A stretch of 64,000 bases of DNA, from contig NZ_JAEKIS010000010.1 of the NCBI RefSeq assembly GCF_017311415.1, positions 108,189-172,188 on the forward strand. The letters are read 5' to 3'. A program made the translations under genes and the position numbers. Shown here one piece after another: positions 1 through 9,649 of the stretch (position 1 is its first letter; the number at the start of each line of letters is the position of its first letter). The notes beneath the pieces are model-generated. The model was not told the DNA's origin, searched no databases, and saw only the letters and a list, made by a program, of their open reading frames with translations. The DNA comes from Salipiger abyssi (GTDB taxonomy: Bacteria > Pseudomonadota > Alphaproteobacteria > Rhodobacterales > Rhodobacteraceae).

Positions 1-155
1 AGCAGCAGCCCGCGGCACCGCAGGCAAAGACGATGGAAACGGATTCCGACGCGATCATTGCCCTGATCCGCAAGCTCGCCGATCTTCGCGAGGGCGGCAT
101 CCTCACCGATGCGGAATTCGAGGCGAAAAAGCAGGAACTGCTTTCCCGCCTCTGA
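1..155 (+). CDS. C-terminal end of a SHOCT-domain protein (partial)
   Basis: Only the last 51 codons are present; the gene begins outside the window. The visible tail reads from a Pro/Ala/Gln-rich linker into a short helical module with the pattern LADLREGGILTDAEFEAKK and a leucine-rich end, which is the SHOCT (short C-terminal) domain often found at the end of small membrane or phospholipase-D-like proteins. It ends at TGA 153-155 and converges on the CBS gene. SHOCT modules are thought to mediate oligomerisation; the function of the whole protein cannot be read from this fragment. Confidence 0.7.
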   Translation, partial: QQPAAPQAKTMETDSDAIIALIRKLADLREGGILTDAEFEAKKQELLSRL

Positions 156-161
156 GCTGCG

Positions 162-593
162 TCAGCCCGCCAGCACGCTGCGGCGGCAGTCGCGGAAGCG
201 CTCGACCATGAGCCGGTATTCCGTCGGGATGTCACGCATCGAAACCATGCCCACGGGCACACCCTCGGCGGTAACCACGGGCAGGTGACGAAATCCGCCC
301 TCACTCATGCGTGTCTGCGCCTCGGCCAGACTGTCGCGCCGCCGCACGGTGACGGGATCGGTCGTCATGATCTCCTCCACCCGAGTCTTGGACACCGGGC
401 GCCGGGCCGACACGCAACGGCGCAGCACATCGCGCTCGCTCAGGATTCCGACAAGCCTGCCGTCGCGCAGAACGGCGAGCGCGCCGATATTGCGCCGCGC
501 CATGAGGCTGCACGCGGCCTCGACGCTGTCTTCGGGGCCAATGGCGGACAGTTGCCGCCCCTGCAAAAACTGCTCTATCGACGTGATGGTCAT
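162..593 (-). CDS. CBS domain-pair protein
   Basis: A 143-residue protein made almost entirely of two CBS motifs (a Bateman module): the first spans about residues 15-70 (GALAVLRDGRLVGILSERDV), the second about 77-130 (HLPVVTAEGVPVGMVSMRDI). Stand-alone CBS pairs bind adenine nucleotides such as AMP, ATP or SAM and act as energy or redox sensors on partner enzymes; no partner is evident here. A GGAG lies just upstream of the ATG. The gene diverges from the helicase at 746 and shares the 594-745 interval with it. Confidence 0.85.
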   Translation of the reverse strand: MTITSIEQFLQGRQLSAIGPEDSVEAACSLMARRNIGALAVLRDGRLVGILSERDVLRRCVSARRPVSKTRVEEIMTTDPVTVRRRDSLAEAQTRMSEGGFRHLPVVTAEGVPVGMVSMRDIPTEYRLMVERFRDCRRSVLAG

Positions 594-745
594 AATGGTC
601 TCCGAAAAATAATGAGATCTGAAATGTCAGAGCTTCATCATAGCCGTGCCCTCGGAGCGCGGCAGTCCGGGATTCCCGACCTCGCTGCCTGTTCCGGCAA
701 AGAAGCATGTTTCGCTTTTGTTCGCGCCGTCCTATCTATCGGGGC

Positions 746-3169
746 ATGACAGAGCTTCCCGCTTCCCTTCAGGGCTGGTTCGACCGGCGCGGCTGGCAGA
801 TCCATCCGCATCAGCGCGACATGCTGGATCGCGCCGATGCGCCCTGCCTGCTGCTCATCGCGCCCACCGGTGGCGGCAAGACGCTGGCGGGGTTCCTGCC
901 GACGCTGACGGAACTGGCCGAGGCGCCGCGCGACGGGCTGCACACGCTCTATATCTCGCCGCTGAAGGCGCTGGCCGCCGATATCCGGCGCAACCTGCTG
1001 ATCCCCATCGAGGAGGCCGGGCTGCCGATCCGGGTCGAGGACCGCACCGGCGACACGCCGTCGAGCCGCAAGAAGCGCCAGCGTGCCGACCCGCCGCAGA
1101 TCCTGCTGACCACGCCGGAATCGCTGGCGCTGCTCACCTCCTACGAAGACGCGCCGCGCATGTTTGCCGGGCTGCAACGGGTGGTGGTCGACGAGATCCA
1201 CGCGCTGGCCGAAAGCAAGCGCGGCGACCAGCTCATGCTGGCGCTGGCGCGGCTTCAATCCATGTGCCCCGGCCTGCGGCGGGTGGGGCTTTCGGCCACG
1301 GTCGAAGACCCGCAGGCCATCGCCACGCTGCTGGCGCGCCACCCCGACCCTTGCGAGATCCTTCAGGCCGATCCGGGGCCGGAGCCCGATATCTCCATGC
1401 TGGTCGCCGAGGAGGCGCCGCCCTGGTCCGGCGGCGGCGCGGCCTATGCCATTCCTGCCGTGCTGGAAGAGGTCAAACGCCACCGGACCACGCTCATCTT
1501 TCACAACACCCGCGCCCAGGCCGAGATCTTTTTCCACAAGCTCTGGCTCGCCAACGAGGACGCGCTGCCCATCGGCATCCATCACGGCTCGCTGGATCGC
1601 GGACAGCGCGAAAAGGTCGAGGCGGCGATGGTGCGCGGCGATTTGCGCGCCATCGTCTGCACCGGCTCGCTGGATCTGGGCATCGACTGGGGCGATGTGG
1701 ATCTGGTGATCCAGATCGGCGCGCCGAAAAACGTCAAGCGGCTGGTGCAGCGGATCGGGCGGGCCAATCACCGCTACAACGCGCCGTCAAAGGCGCTGCT
1801 GGTCCCCGCCAACCGCTTTGAAGTGGTGGAGTGCCGCGCCGCATTGGAGGCGGTACGCGACCGCGATCTGGATGGCGAGACGCGCGGGCGCGGGCCGCGC
1901 GATGTGCTCTGCCAGCATATCCTGATCGCCGCCTGCGCCGGGCCGTTCGAGGCGGACGCGCTTTATGCCGAGATGATCACGGCGGGCGCCTATGCGGATC
2001 TGACGCGGGAGGAGTTCGACGCCTGTCTCGATTTCTGCGCCACCGGGGGCTATGCGCTGCGCGCCTATGACCGCTGGCAACGCCTCTTGCAGCGCCCGGA
2101 CGGGCTCTGGCAGTTGCGCGATCCGCGCTCGGCGACGCGCATCCGGCAGAATCTCGGCACGATCCAGGACACCGATACGCTCAAGGTGAAATGGCGCGGC
2201 CGTGGCGGCGCACCGCTGGGCGAGATCGAGGAGGGCTTTGCCGCCTCGCTCACCAGGGGCGACACCTTCCTGATCGGCGGGCAGATCGTGCGCTATGAGG
2301 GGCTGCGCGAGCTGGTGGTCGAGGTCACCCGCGACGCCGCCCGCAAGCCCAAGATCGCCGCCTTCATGGGCACCAAATTCTCCACCTCCACCCAGCTCTC
2401 CACCCGCATCGTCGAGATGTTCCAGCAGGAGACCTGGCCGGAGCTGCCGCAGCATACTGCCGACTGGCTGCGGCTCCAGCGCGAGGTGTCGCGCCTGCCC
2501 GAACCCGGGCGGCTGCTGATCGAGAGCTTTCCGCATGACGGGCGCGAACAGCTCGTGGTCTACGGCTTTGCCGGGCGCAACGCGATGCAGACGCTGGGAC
2601 TGCTGCTGACCAAGCGCATGGAGGAGGAGGGGCTGGCGCCGATGGGCTTTGTCTCCTCCGATTACGCCGTGCTGATCTGGGGGCTCGACGCGGTGAGCGA
2701 CCCGGCGCCGCTCTTCGATCTGGAGCGGCTGGAGGCGGGGCTGGAGACCTGGCTGGCGGGCAACGCGGTGATGAAACGCACCTTCCGCGCCTCGGCCACC
2801 ATCGCCGGGCTGATCGAGCGCAACACAGCCGGGCAGCGCAAGAGCGGTCGGCAGGCCACCATGTCGTCGGATATCCTCTACGACACGCTGGTGAAATACG
2901 ACCCAGGCCATCTGCTCTTGCGGATCACCCGCGAAGAGGCGATGCGCGGGCTGGTGGATTTCGCCCGCATCCGCGAGATGTGCCAGCGGGTGGGCGACCG
3001 GATCGACCTCGTCCGGCTGGAGCGCGTCACGCCGCTCTCGGCGCCGCTGTTCCTGGAGCCCGGGCGGGTACCCATCGCGGGCTCGGCGGATGAGCGGCTG
3101 ATACAGGAGGAGATCACGGCGCTGCTGGACGAGTCGGGGCTGGCGCAGATCGGGGCGGGGCATGGCTGA
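746..3169 (+). CDS. Ligase-associated DEXH-box DNA helicase (Lhr-like)
   Basis: An 807-residue superfamily 2 helicase. Visible motifs are the Q-like GWFDRRGWQIHPHQ near the start, Walker A APTGGGKT, the DEIH box in VVVDEIHALAES, SAT in GLSATVEDP, and the helicase C motif QRIGRANHRYN, followed by the long winged-helix/Lhr-core C-terminal region. Lhr-core proteins unwind DNA-DNA or RNA-DNA duplexes and take part in DNA damage responses. I start it at ATG 746 (MTELPASLQG) rather than at an in-frame codon 13 codons upstream, because family members begin here. The pdeM gene follows, as in the conserved ligase-associated repair cluster, but no ATP-dependent ligase or exonuclease lies in this window. 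Confidence 0.9.
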   Translation: MTELPASLQGWFDRRGWQIHPHQRDMLDRADAPCLLLIAPTGGGKTLAGFLPTLTELAEAPRDGLHTLYISPLKALAADIRRNLLIPIEEAGLPIRVEDRTGDTPSSRKKRQRADPPQILLTTPESLALLTSYEDAPRMFAGLQRVVVDEIHALAESKRGDQLMLALARLQSMCPGLRRVGLSATVEDPQAIATLLARHPDPCEILQADPGPEPDISMLVAEEAPPWSGGGAAYAIPAVLEEVKRHRTTLIFHNTRAQAEIFFHKLWLANEDALPIGIHHGSLDRGQREKVEAAMVRGDLRAIVCTGSLDLGIDWGDVDLVIQIGAPKNVKRLVQRIGRANHRYNAPSKALLVPANRFEVVECRAALEAVRDRDLDGETRGRGPRDVLCQHILIAACAGPFEADALYAEMITAGAYADLTREEFDACLDFCATGGYALRAYDRWQRLLQRPDGLWQLRDPRSATRIRQNLGTIQDTDTLKVKWRGRGGAPLGEIEEGFAASLTRGDTFLIGGQIVRYEGLRELVVEVTRDAARKPKIAAFMGTKFSTSTQLSTRIVEMFQQETWPELPQHTADWLRLQREVSRLPEPGRLLIESFPHDGREQLVVYGFAGRNAMQTLGLLLTKRMEEEGLAPMGFVSSDYAVLIWGLDAVSDPAPLFDLERLEAGLETWLAGNAVMKRTFRASATIAGLIERNTAGQRKSGRQATMSSDILYDTLVKYDPGHLLLRITREEAMRGLVDFARIREMCQRVGDRIDLVRLERVTPLSAPLFLEPGRVPIAGSADERLIQEEITALLDESGLAQIGAGHG

Positions 3170-3217
3170 GTTGTGTGACCTCTGCCCGGCGCGGCACCCT
3201 TTGGCGGGTGGAGTGAC

Positions 3218-3243
3218 GTGAGTATTTATCGGAAAGATGAAAG
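3218..3243 (+). repeat. Interspersed motif GTGAGTATTT...GAAAGATGAAAG, copy 1
   Basis: This short intergenic stretch shares GTGAGTATTT and GAAAGATGAAAG with 21929-21953; the two copies differ in the few bases between. Both sit shortly after a stop codon and upstream of the next gene on the same strand. Its first GTG could be misread as the start of pdeM. I recall similar words in other Rhodobacteraceae genomes but cannot verify that here. Confidence 0.5.
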
Positions 3244-3259
3244 GGCCGGGTCGGAGCAG

Positions 3260-3925
3260 ATGGCGGGGCTGGCATTCGGATTTCGGCGGGCAGAACTGGT
3301 GGCACTGGGCTCGGGCGGGCTCTACTGGCCGGATGAGGCGCTGCTGGTGGTGTCGGATCTGCATTTCGGCAAATCCGCGCGGCTCGCGGCGGTGGGCGGC
3401 GCGGCGCTGCCGCCCTATGAGACGCGCGAGACGCTGCTGCGGCTGGAGGCGGATCTGACGGCGACGGGCGCGCGCCGGGTGATCTGCCTCGGCGACAGTT
3501 TCGACGCGGAGGGCATCGCCGAGGCGCTTCCCGAGGAGGAACGGCTGTGGATCGCGCGGTTGCAGGCGGGGCGCGACTGGGTCTGGATCGAGGGCAATCA
3601 CGATCCCGGCCCGGTGGATCTGGGCGGCACCCATCTTGCCGAGATGGTGCTCGGGGCGCTGGTGTTCCGCCATATCGCGGTGCCGGGGGCAGAGGGCGAG
3701 GTCTCGGGGCATTACCATCCCAAGGCACGGCTGCGGCTGCGCGGGCGCAGCCTGTCGCGGCCCTGTTTCCTGGTCGATCACGCGCGGCTGATCCTGCCCG
3801 CCTATGGCGCCTATACCGGCGGGCTGCGCAGCGATCACGCGGCTCTGAGGGCGCTGATGGCGCCAGAGGCGCGGGCGATCCTGACCGGGCCGCAGCCGGT
3901 TGCGATCCCGATGCCGCGCGGCTGA
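3260..3925 (+). CDS. pdeM: Ligase-associated DNA damage response endonuclease PdeM
   Basis: A calcineurin-like metallophosphoesterase of 221 residues. The metal-binding signatures are in order: SDLHFGKS near the N-terminus, LGDSFD, EGNHDPGP, and GHYHPKAR, giving the Asp, His and Asn ligands of a two-metal centre. PdeM proteins accompany the Lhr-type helicase and an ATP-dependent ligase in bacterial DNA repair clusters and are predicted nucleases. An in-frame GTG at 3218 would add 14 residues but lies inside an interspersed repeat; I prefer ATG 3260 (MAGLAFGFRR), which has GGAG just upstream. Confidence 0.85.
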   Translation: MAGLAFGFRRAELVALGSGGLYWPDEALLVVSDLHFGKSARLAAVGGAALPPYETRETLLRLEADLTATGARRVICLGDSFDAEGIAEALPEEERLWIARLQAGRDWVWIEGNHDPGPVDLGGTHLAEMVLGALVFRHIAVPGAEGEVSGHYHPKARLRLRGRSLSRPCFLVDHARLILPAYGAYTGGLRSDHAALRALMAPEARAILTGPQPVAIPMPRG

Positions 3926-3964
3926 GGCTTGCCAGCGCGCCGCGCCCGTGATCGAGTGCGGGTC

Positions 3965-4372
3965 ATGGATCTCGACACGCGTATCAGGGCCAGTTTCGCC
4001 CGCCAGAACATGATGCAGACGCTGGGCGCTCGACTGGTCTCGGTCGCACCCGGCGCGGTGAGCATCGAGGCGGCGATCCGCCCCGATCTGCAACAGCAGC
4101 TGGGCTATGCCCATGCGGCGCTGGCCTTTGCCATCGGCGACAGCGCGGCGGGATATGCGGCGCTCTCGGTGATGCCGGAGGACAAGGAGGTCGTGACCTC
4201 GGAGATGAAGGTCCACCTGCTGGCGCCCGCCGTGGGAGAGACGCTGATCGCCCGCGGGCGGGTCATCAAGCCCGGGCGGCGGCTGGTGATCGTCAGTGCC
4301 GATATCTATGCGGTGGCGAATGGCAAAGAAACCCATGCCGCCCTGCTCACCGGCACCACCGTTCCCGTATAA
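3965..4372 (+). CDS. PaaI-family hotdog thioesterase
   Basis: A 135-residue single hotdog-fold protein. The signature is the segment around QLGYAHAALAFAIGDSAAGYAA, matching the HGG/GAhxaxxDxxxg pattern of PaaI/YdiI thioesterases, with the Asp of IGDSA as the likely catalytic acid, then SEMKVHLLAPA as the next strand. Such enzymes hydrolyse acyl-CoA thioesters as housekeeping or in aromatic catabolism; the substrate cannot be told here. I start at ATG 3965 (MDLDTRIRAS) rather than at an in-frame codon 12 codons earlier. It converges on folD with repeat copy A between them. Confidence 0.8.
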   Translation: MDLDTRIRASFARQNMMQTLGARLVSVAPGAVSIEAAIRPDLQQQLGYAHAALAFAIGDSAAGYAALSVMPEDKEVVTSEMKVHLLAPAVGETLIARGRVIKPGRRLVIVSADIYAVANGKETHAALLTGTTVPV

Positions 4373-4393
4373 TGCCTGTGCCACCAAGGGGCG

Positions 4394-4418
4394 GTAGGGT
4401 GGGCAATCCTGCCCACCG
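4394..4418. repeat. Palindromic interspersed repeat, copy A
   Basis: A 25-base element reading GTAGGGTGGG...GCCCACCG, the exact reverse complement of copy B at 10379-10403. Its arms GGTGGGCA/TGCCCACC form an eight-pair hairpin. It lies between the convergent ends of the thioesterase gene and folD, where it could act as a transcript end or a target for a repeat-handling transposase. Confidence 0.75.
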
Positions 4419-4424
4419 CTGTGC

Positions 4425-5327
4425 TCAGGCGGTGAGACCTTCGGGCTCGGCCAGACCGTTGGCGCGACACGCCGCCGTCACCGTATTGGCCAGCAGGCAG
4501 GCGATGGTCATCGGCCCCACCCCGCCCGGCACCGGGGTGATCGCGCCGGCCACCTCGACGCAGCTGTCGTAATCGCAATCGCCCACCAGACGGGTCTTGC
4601 CTTCGCCCTTCTCGGGCGCGTCAATGCGGTTGATGCCCACGTCGATCACCGTGGCGCCCGGCTTGATCCAGTCGCCCGGCACCATCTGCGGGCGGCCCAC
4701 CGCCGCCACCACGATATCGGCGCGGCGCACCACATCGGCGAGATCCTTCGTGCGCGAATGCGCGATGGTCACCGTGCAGCTCTCGCCCAGCAGGAGCTGC
4801 GCCATCGGCTTGCCGACGATGTTCGAGCGCCCGATCACCACCGCGTTCATGCCAGAAAGCGCGCCATGCACATCGCGCAGCATCATCAGGCAGCCGAGCG
4901 GGGTGCAGGGCACCATGCTCTTCTGCCCCGTGCCCAGCAGGCCCACATTGGAGATGTGGAACCCGTCCACATCCTTGGCCGGGTCGATGGCATTGATCAC
5001 CGCATCCGCGTTCATGTGATCGGGCAACGGCAGCTGCACCAGGATGCCATGCACCGCCGGATCGGCATTGAGCTGCGCGACCAGCGCCAGCAGATCGGCC
5101 TCGGGGGTGTCGGCGGGCAGCTTGTGCTCGAAGCTCTGCATGCCGCATTCCACGGTCTGCTTGCCCTTGTTGCGAACATAGACCTGGCTCGCGGGGTCCT
5201 CGCCCACCAGCACCACCGCAAGGCCCGGCGTGATGCCGTTCTCTTCCTTCAGCCGCGCCACATGGGACGCCACCTTTTCCCGCACATTGGCCGCGAAGGC
5301 CTTGCCGTCGATGATCGTGGCCGTCAT
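4425..5327 (-). CDS. folD: Bifunctional methylenetetrahydrofolate dehydrogenase/cyclohydrolase
   Basis: FolD interconverts 5,10-methylene- and 10-formyl-tetrahydrofolate in the cytoplasm with NADP. The 300-residue length is typical. Visible signatures are the catalytic segment VYVRNKGKQ (Tyr50 and Lys54), [12 protein letters not shown], the folate loop AKDVDGFH, the nucleotide-binding [18 protein letters not shown], and the C-terminal [13 protein letters not shown] start at ATG 5327 ([10 protein letters not shown]), which has GAAGGAG upstream; the open frame runs 18 codons further with no support. It is the last gene of fhs - chorismate mutase - folD, so formate activation and its onward conversion are encoded together. 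Confidence 0.95.
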   Translation of the reverse strand: MTATIIDGKAFAANVREKVASHVARLKEENGITPGLAVVLVGEDPASQVYVRNKGKQTVECGMQSFEHKLPADTPEADLLALVAQLNADPAVHGILVQLPLPDHMNADAVINAIDPAKDVDGFHISNVGLLGTGQKSMVPCTPLGCLMMLRDVHGALSGMNAVVIGRSNIVGKPMAQLLLGESCTVTIAHSRTKDLADVVRRADIVVAAVGRPQMVPGDWIKPGATVIDVGINRIDAPEKGEGKTRLVGDCDYDSCVEVAGAITPVPGGVGPMTIACLLANTVTAACRANGLAEPEGLTA

Positions 5328-5338
5328 GGACCTCTCCT

Positions 5339-5635
5339 TCATTCCCGCCCGAGCGCGGTCTCTTCGCGCCGGATCGACCATTCCACCAGCTCCCGCCAGA
5401 GCGATTCCGCCAGCGCCGGGTCGTAGCCTTCGGCCTCGGCATGGGCCATCGCATTGGCGATCACCTCGTCCACCCGGTCGGCGATGCGCGCCGGCCAGCC
5501 GTTCTCCGCCTTGAGCTCTGCCGCCCGCGAGATCAGCCGCGCGCGGTGCCCCAGAAGCGCACTCAGAGCCTTGTCGGTCGTGTCGATCTCGGCGCGCAGC
5601 GCCGCCATGTCACCCAGATCCGCAGGGTTGCGCAT
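5339..5635 (-). CDS. Chorismate mutase (AroQ class)
   Basis: A 98-residue all-helical protein of the AroQ fold, the usual size for a stand-alone monofunctional enzyme. The first helix carries the typical [19 protein letters not shown] pattern, with the Arg and Lys residues ([10 protein letters not shown]) expected to bind the chorismate carboxylates. The enzyme converts chorismate to prephenate in phenylalanine and tyrosine synthesis. AAGGAGA precedes its ATG. It sits 11 bases upstream of folD and downstream of fhs on the same strand; its link to one-carbon metabolism is positional only. Confidence 0.85.
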   Translation of the reverse strand: MRNPADLGDMAALRAEIDTTDKALSALLGHRARLISRAAELKAENGWPARIADRVDEVIANAMAHAEAEGYDPALAESLWRELVEWSIRREETALGRE

Positions 5636-5764
5636 TCTGTGTCTCCTTACCTGACCGCCCAGGCTCTGATGCCCGCCGGTGTATCAATGTTCAACGCCCC
5701 GAGAGCGCCGTTTGCGACCATGCAGTGTGGAAATGCGTTCCGATGAGCGTTTCGGTGGCACCGA

Positions 5765-7441
5765 TCAGAACAGACCCTCGATATCGCCCGCCGCATTGAG
5801 GCGGATCTTTTCGGCGGCGGGATGCCGGGGCAGGCCCGGCATGGTCATGATCTCGCCGCAGATCGCCACGACGAATCCCGCCCCGGCCGAGAGCCGGACC
5901 TCGCGCACCGGCACCACATGGCCCTCGGGCGCGCCGCGCAGGTTGGGGTCGGTGGAAAAGGAATACTGCGTCTTGGCCATGCAGACCGGCAGGTTGCCAT
6001 AGCCCTGCGCCTCCCACTGGTGCAGCTGCTCGCGGATGCGGGTGTCGGCAGTGACCTCATGGGCGTGATAGATCCGCTCGGCGACGGTCTCGATCTTCTG
6101 CCAGAGCGGCATCTCGTCGGGATAGAGCGGCGCGAACTGCGCGGCACCGCCATCGGCGATCTCAGCGACGCGGGTGGCCAGCGCCGCGGTGCCCGCCGAG
6201 CCCTCGGCCCAGTGGGTGCAAAGATGCGCCTCGGCGCCCTGCCCTGCCACATAGTCCCGCACCGCCGCGATCTCGGCATCGGTGTCGCCGGTGAAATGGT
6301 TGATCGCCACCACCACCGGCACGCCAAAGCCCTTGAGGTTCTGGATATGCCGCCCGAGATTGGCGCAGCCCTTGGTGACCGCCTCAACATTCTCGGCGCC
6401 GAGAGCGTCCTTGCCGACGCCGCCGTTCATCTTCAGCGCCCGCACCGTCGCCACCAGCACCACGCAATCGGGGGAGAGCCCGGCCTTGCGGCACTTGATG
6501 TCAAAGAACTTCTCCGCCCCCAGATCGGCGCCGAAGCCCGCCTCGGTCACCACGTAATCGGCCAGTTTCAGCGCCGTCTTGGTGGCGATGACCGAGTTGC
6601 AGCCATGGGCGATATTGGCGAAGGGCCCGCCATGCACAAAGGCCGGCGTATGCTCCAGCGTCTGCACGAGGTTGGGCATCATCGCGTCCTTGAGCAGCAC
6701 CGTCATTGCCCCGTCGGCGCCGATGTCGCGGGCAAAGACGGGCGAGTGATCGCGGCGATACGCGACGATCATGTCGCCCAGTCGGCGCTCCAGATCGGCC
6801 AGATCCTCGGCCAGGCAGAGGATCGCCATGACCTCGGAGGCGACGGTGATGTCGAAACCGGTCTCGCGCGGAAAACCGTTGCTGACCCCGCCCAGCGAGG
6901 TCACGGTATCGCGCAGGGCACGGTCGTTCATGTCGAGCACCCGGCGCCAGACCACGCGGCGCAGGTCGATCTCCTGCTCGTTGCCCCAGTAGATATGGTT
7001 GTCGATCATCGCCGCCAGCAGGTTGTGAGCGCTGGTGATGGCGTGGAAATCGCCGGTGAAATGCAGGTTCATCTCCTCCATCGGCACGATCTGTGCATAG
7101 CCGCCGCCCGCGGCCCCGCCCTTCATGCCGAAATTCGGCCCGAGCGAGGCCTCGCGGATGCAGATCGCCGCCTTCTTGCCGATGCGCGAGAGCCCGTCGC
7201 CGAGCCCGACCGTGGTGGTCGTCTTGCCCTCGCCCGCCGGGGTCGGGTTGATCGCGGTCACCAGGATCAGCCGGCCATCGGGCCGCTCGGAGAGGCCGGA
7301 GATAAAGCGCTGGTCGACCTTCGCCTTGTCATGGCCATAGGGCAGCAGGTGGTCCGGGCCGATATCCAGCTTGGCGCCGATTTCCTGAATGGGCCGTTTG
7401 CTGGCTTCGCGGGCGATCTCGATATCCGGTTTGACAGCCAC
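5765..7441 (-). CDS. fhs: Formate-tetrahydrofolate ligase
   Basis: A 558-residue protein, full length for the family. It makes 10-formyl-THF from formate, THF and ATP. The ATP-binding signature is [19 protein letters not shown] near residue 65, followed by [19 protein letters not shown] and HFTGDFHAI, both diagnostic of FTHFS. The start is GTG 7441 (read as [10 protein letters not shown]), with a strong AGGAGG just upstream. It heads the fhs - chorismate mutase - folD group, the pair needed to assimilate formate into methylene-THF; in roseobacters this route also handles C1 units from demethylation reactions. Confidence 0.95.
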   Translation of the reverse strand: MAVKPDIEIAREASKRPIQEIGAKLDIGPDHLLPYGHDKAKVDQRFISGLSERPDGRLILVTAINPTPAGEGKTTTTVGLGDGLSRIGKKAAICIREASLGPNFGMKGGAAGGGYAQIVPMEEMNLHFTGDFHAITSAHNLLAAMIDNHIYWGNEQEIDLRRVVWRRVLDMNDRALRDTVTSLGGVSNGFPRETGFDITVASEVMAILCLAEDLADLERRLGDMIVAYRRDHSPVFARDIGADGAMTVLLKDAMMPNLVQTLEHTPAFVHGGPFANIAHGCNSVIATKTALKLADYVVTEAGFGADLGAEKFFDIKCRKAGLSPDCVVLVATVRALKMNGGVGKDALGAENVEAVTKGCANLGRHIQNLKGFGVPVVVAINHFTGDTDAEIAAVRDYVAGQGAEAHLCTHWAEGSAGTAALATRVAEIADGGAAQFAPLYPDEMPLWQKIETVAERIYHAHEVTADTRIREQLHQWEAQGYGNLPVCMAKTQYSFSTDPNLRGAPEGHVVPVREVRLSAGAGFVVAICGEIMTMPGLPRHPAAEKIRLNAAGDIEGLF

Positions 7442-7546
7442 GGGGCACCTCCTGCTTCAGTCCGTTCCGCGGCGACCATGCCGCAAGCGTGCGCGAGACA
7501 ACAGATGCAAATCGGGCCTTTTTCCGCCTCACAACGGATACGCAAG

Positions 7547-8143
7547 CTAACGCAGCAGCCGCGCAATCCCGACCTGTGCGGCCCCAGCCGAGACGAAACC
7601 GGCGCATAGCAGCCCCGACCAGCGCGCCACGCCGGGCCAGCCGATCTCGGTCGGATCGACGAAGAAATAAGGATAGATGCCTTCGATCTGCCCGCGCAGC
7701 AGCGCATAGCCGACATAGGCCAGCGGCCAGAGCATCCAGGCCAGCGCAGTGCCGAGGTGCAGCCCGTGCTTGGGCGCGGCAAATATCCAGAACAGCACGG
7801 TCAGCACCGGTGTCACCATGTGCAGCCCGAGATCGGCGAGTGCGTCGAGCCCGGTGAGCGGTTTGGCCAGCAGCAGGTGATAGACCACGCCGACGATGCC
7901 GATCCACAGCGCCAGACCACCGAGCCATGCGGCCCCCGCCATCCGGTCCCGCGCCGCAATCCACAGGAAGGTGCCGGCGACCAGCGCATTGGTGAGAATG
8001 GTAAAATAGCGCAGCAGCCGCCACAGCGTCTCGGGCGGGGTATAGTCGGGATTGGCCTGCGCGGTGGCCGTGAATTGCACCGCCAGCGCCGCCAGGGTCA
8101 GCAGCGCGATCACAAGGGCGAAGAGGCGGGTCCGGTTGGTCAT
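7547..8143 (-). CDS. Pr6Pr-family integral membrane protein
   Basis: A 198-residue protein with about six hydrophobic segments: the N-terminal [17 protein letters not shown], a second around [17 protein letters not shown], then [41 protein letters not shown], and the C-terminal part. The spacing and the motif RYFTILTN with a later YPYFFVDP agree with the Pr6Pr (FAR-17a/AIG1-like) membrane family. No catalytic role is known. Start chosen at ATG 8143 ([10 protein letters not shown]), since the upstream extension overlaps recO. It diverges from recO with 55 bases between starts. Confidence 0.75.
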   Translation of the reverse strand: MTNRTRLFALVIALLTLAALAVQFTATAQANPDYTPPETLWRLLRYFTILTNALVAGTFLWIAARDRMAGAAWLGGLALWIGIVGVVYHLLLAKPLTGLDALADLGLHMVTPVLTVLFWIFAAPKHGLHLGTALAWMLWPLAYVGYALLRGQIEGIYPYFFVDPTEIGWPGVARWSGLLCAGFVSAGAAQVGIARLLR

Positions 8144-8198
8144 CGGCGATACCCTGTCGCAGCTTGCCGCCGGCGGCAAGCCGTCCGATAGTCCGCGC

Positions 8199-8927
8199 AT
8201 GGACTGGCGCGACACCGGCATTCTTCTTTCCGCTCGCAGGCATGGCGAAAGCTCGGCCATCCTCGAGATCTTCACCGCCGAGCACGGGCGGCATATGGGC
8301 GTGCTGCGCGGCGGCGCCTCGCGCAGGATCGCGCCCTCGCTGCAACCGGGCGCGCAGCTCGACGTGACCTGGCGGGCGCGGCTCGAAGATCACATGGGCG
8401 CCTACACGGTCGAGCCGCAGCGCTCGCGCGCGGCGACCGCGATGAGCGACCGGCTGTCGCTGGCAGGGCTCAACGCGGTGGTGGCGCTGCTGGCCTTCTG
8501 CCTGCCCGAGCGCGAGGCACATCCGGCGCTCTATGCCCGTTCCGAGCAGCTCCTCGACCTGCTGGGCGAGCGCGAGCTCTGGCCGCTGGCCTATCTGCGC
8601 TGGGAAATGGCGCTGCTGGAGGAGATGGGATTCGGCCTCGATCTCTCCGCCTGCGCGGTCACCGGAATCAACGAGCCGCTGGACTACGTCTCGCCGCGCA
8701 GCGGGCGGGCGGTTTCGGCCATCGGCGCCGGTGACTGGGCGGCGCGGCTGCTGCCGCTGCCGCCGGTGCTGCGCGGCGAGGGAAATGCGCCCGATGCCGA
8801 GATCGTCACGGCGCTCTCCACCACCGGCTATTTCCTCGAACACAAGCTCGCGCATGAGCTGCGCGACCGCCCCTTGCCCGCCGCCCGCGCGCTGTTTGTC
8901 GAGCGACTGGAGCGGCAGGCGCGTTAA
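8199..8927 (+). CDS. recO: DNA repair protein RecO
   Basis: A 242-residue protein, normal size for RecO. The N-terminal OB-fold begins [18 protein letters not shown], with the family pattern ...[21 protein letters not shown]. RecO loads RecA onto SSB-coated single-stranded DNA with RecR and anneals complementary strands in the RecFOR gap-repair pathway. The C-terminal zinc-binding cysteines found in some RecO proteins are not evident. Start is ATG 8199; the open frame extends 49 codons further but that part overlaps the promoter and start of the divergent membrane gene. Confidence 0.93.
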   Translation: MDWRDTGILLSARRHGESSAILEIFTAEHGRHMGVLRGGASRRIAPSLQPGAQLDVTWRARLEDHMGAYTVEPQRSRAATAMSDRLSLAGLNAVVALLAFCLPEREAHPALYARSEQLLDLLGERELWPLAYLRWEMALLEEMGFGLDLSACAVTGINEPLDYVSPRSGRAVSAIGAGDWAARLLPLPPVLRGEGNAPDAEIVTALSTTGYFLEHKLAHELRDRPLPAARALFVERLERQAR

Positions 8928-8983
8928 GCGGTCGCGTGCGGGCTCTCTTCCCTCCCCCGGAAAAGAGCGTTACCAATCCTCCC

Positions 8984-9649
8984 ATGCGCTGGACCCTTCC
9001 AAACACACTCACCGCGCTCCGCCTGCTTGCCGCTCCCGGCGTGGCGGTGATGTTCCTGTATTTCTCCCGCCCTCTGGCGGACTGGTTCGCGCTACTGCTG
9101 TTCGTCGGCGCCGCCGTGACTGACTGGTTCGACGGCTATATCGCGCGCGCCTGGTCGCTGGAATCGAAGCTCGGCGCGATGCTAGACCCGATCGCCGACA
9201 AGGCGATGGTGGTGATCGCGCTGATGGTGATCGTGGGCTATTCCTCGATGTCGCCCTGGCTGGTGCTGCCGGCGACCTTCATCCTCTTCCGCGAAGTCTT
9301 TGTCAGCGGGCTGCGCGAGTATCTCGGCGACGTGGCGGGCACGCTCAAGGTCACCAAGCTGGCAAAGTGGAAGACCACCTTCCAGATGGTCGCCATCGCG
9401 GTGCTGTTTGCACAGGGCGTCTTCGAACATTATCTTGCGGTCAGCGTCATCGACCTCGACCCGCAGCGCGTAAGCGCGATTCTGAGCCGTGAGGCCGCAG
9501 ATGTTCATGGCCTGATCTGGAAGGAGCAGGGCATGACCTGGGCCGGGCATATCGGGCTGACGCTGCTTTGGGTCGCGGCGACGCTGACCCTGATCACCGG
9601 CTGGGACTATTTCGTGAAGGCCCTGCCGCATCTCCGGGAGGAGCGATGA
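8984..9649 (+). CDS. pgsA: CDP-diacylglycerol-glycerol-3-phosphate phosphatidyltransferase
   Basis: A 221-residue integral membrane enzyme that makes phosphatidylglycerophosphate, the first committed step to phosphatidylglycerol and cardiolipin. The CDP-alcohol phosphatidyltransferase signature is clear: TDWFDGYIARAW then SKLGAMLDPIADK, giving D-x2-D-G-x2-A-R-x-G-x3-D-x3-D. Five or more membrane segments are visible, and the N-terminus MRWTLPNTLTALRLLAAP is typical. Start is ATG 8984. Its stop overlaps the ATG of moaD (ATGA), so the three genes pgsA-moaD-moaE are translationally coupled. Confidence 0.95.
   Translation: MRWTLPNTLTALRLLAAPGVAVMFLYFSRPLADWFALLLFVGAAVTDWFDGYIARAWSLESKLGAMLDPIADKAMVVIALMVIVGYSSMSPWLVLPATFILFREVFVSGLREYLGDVAGTLKVTKLAKWKTTFQMVAIAVLFAQGVFEHYLAVSVIDLDPQRVSAILSREAADVHGLIWKEQGMTWAGHIGLTLLWVAATLTLITGWDYFVKALPHLREER

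Noticed and set aside
1787..4387. An 866-codon minus-strand open frame
   Set aside because: Antisense across the helicase, pdeM and thioesterase genes, crossing their boundaries; no domain visible.
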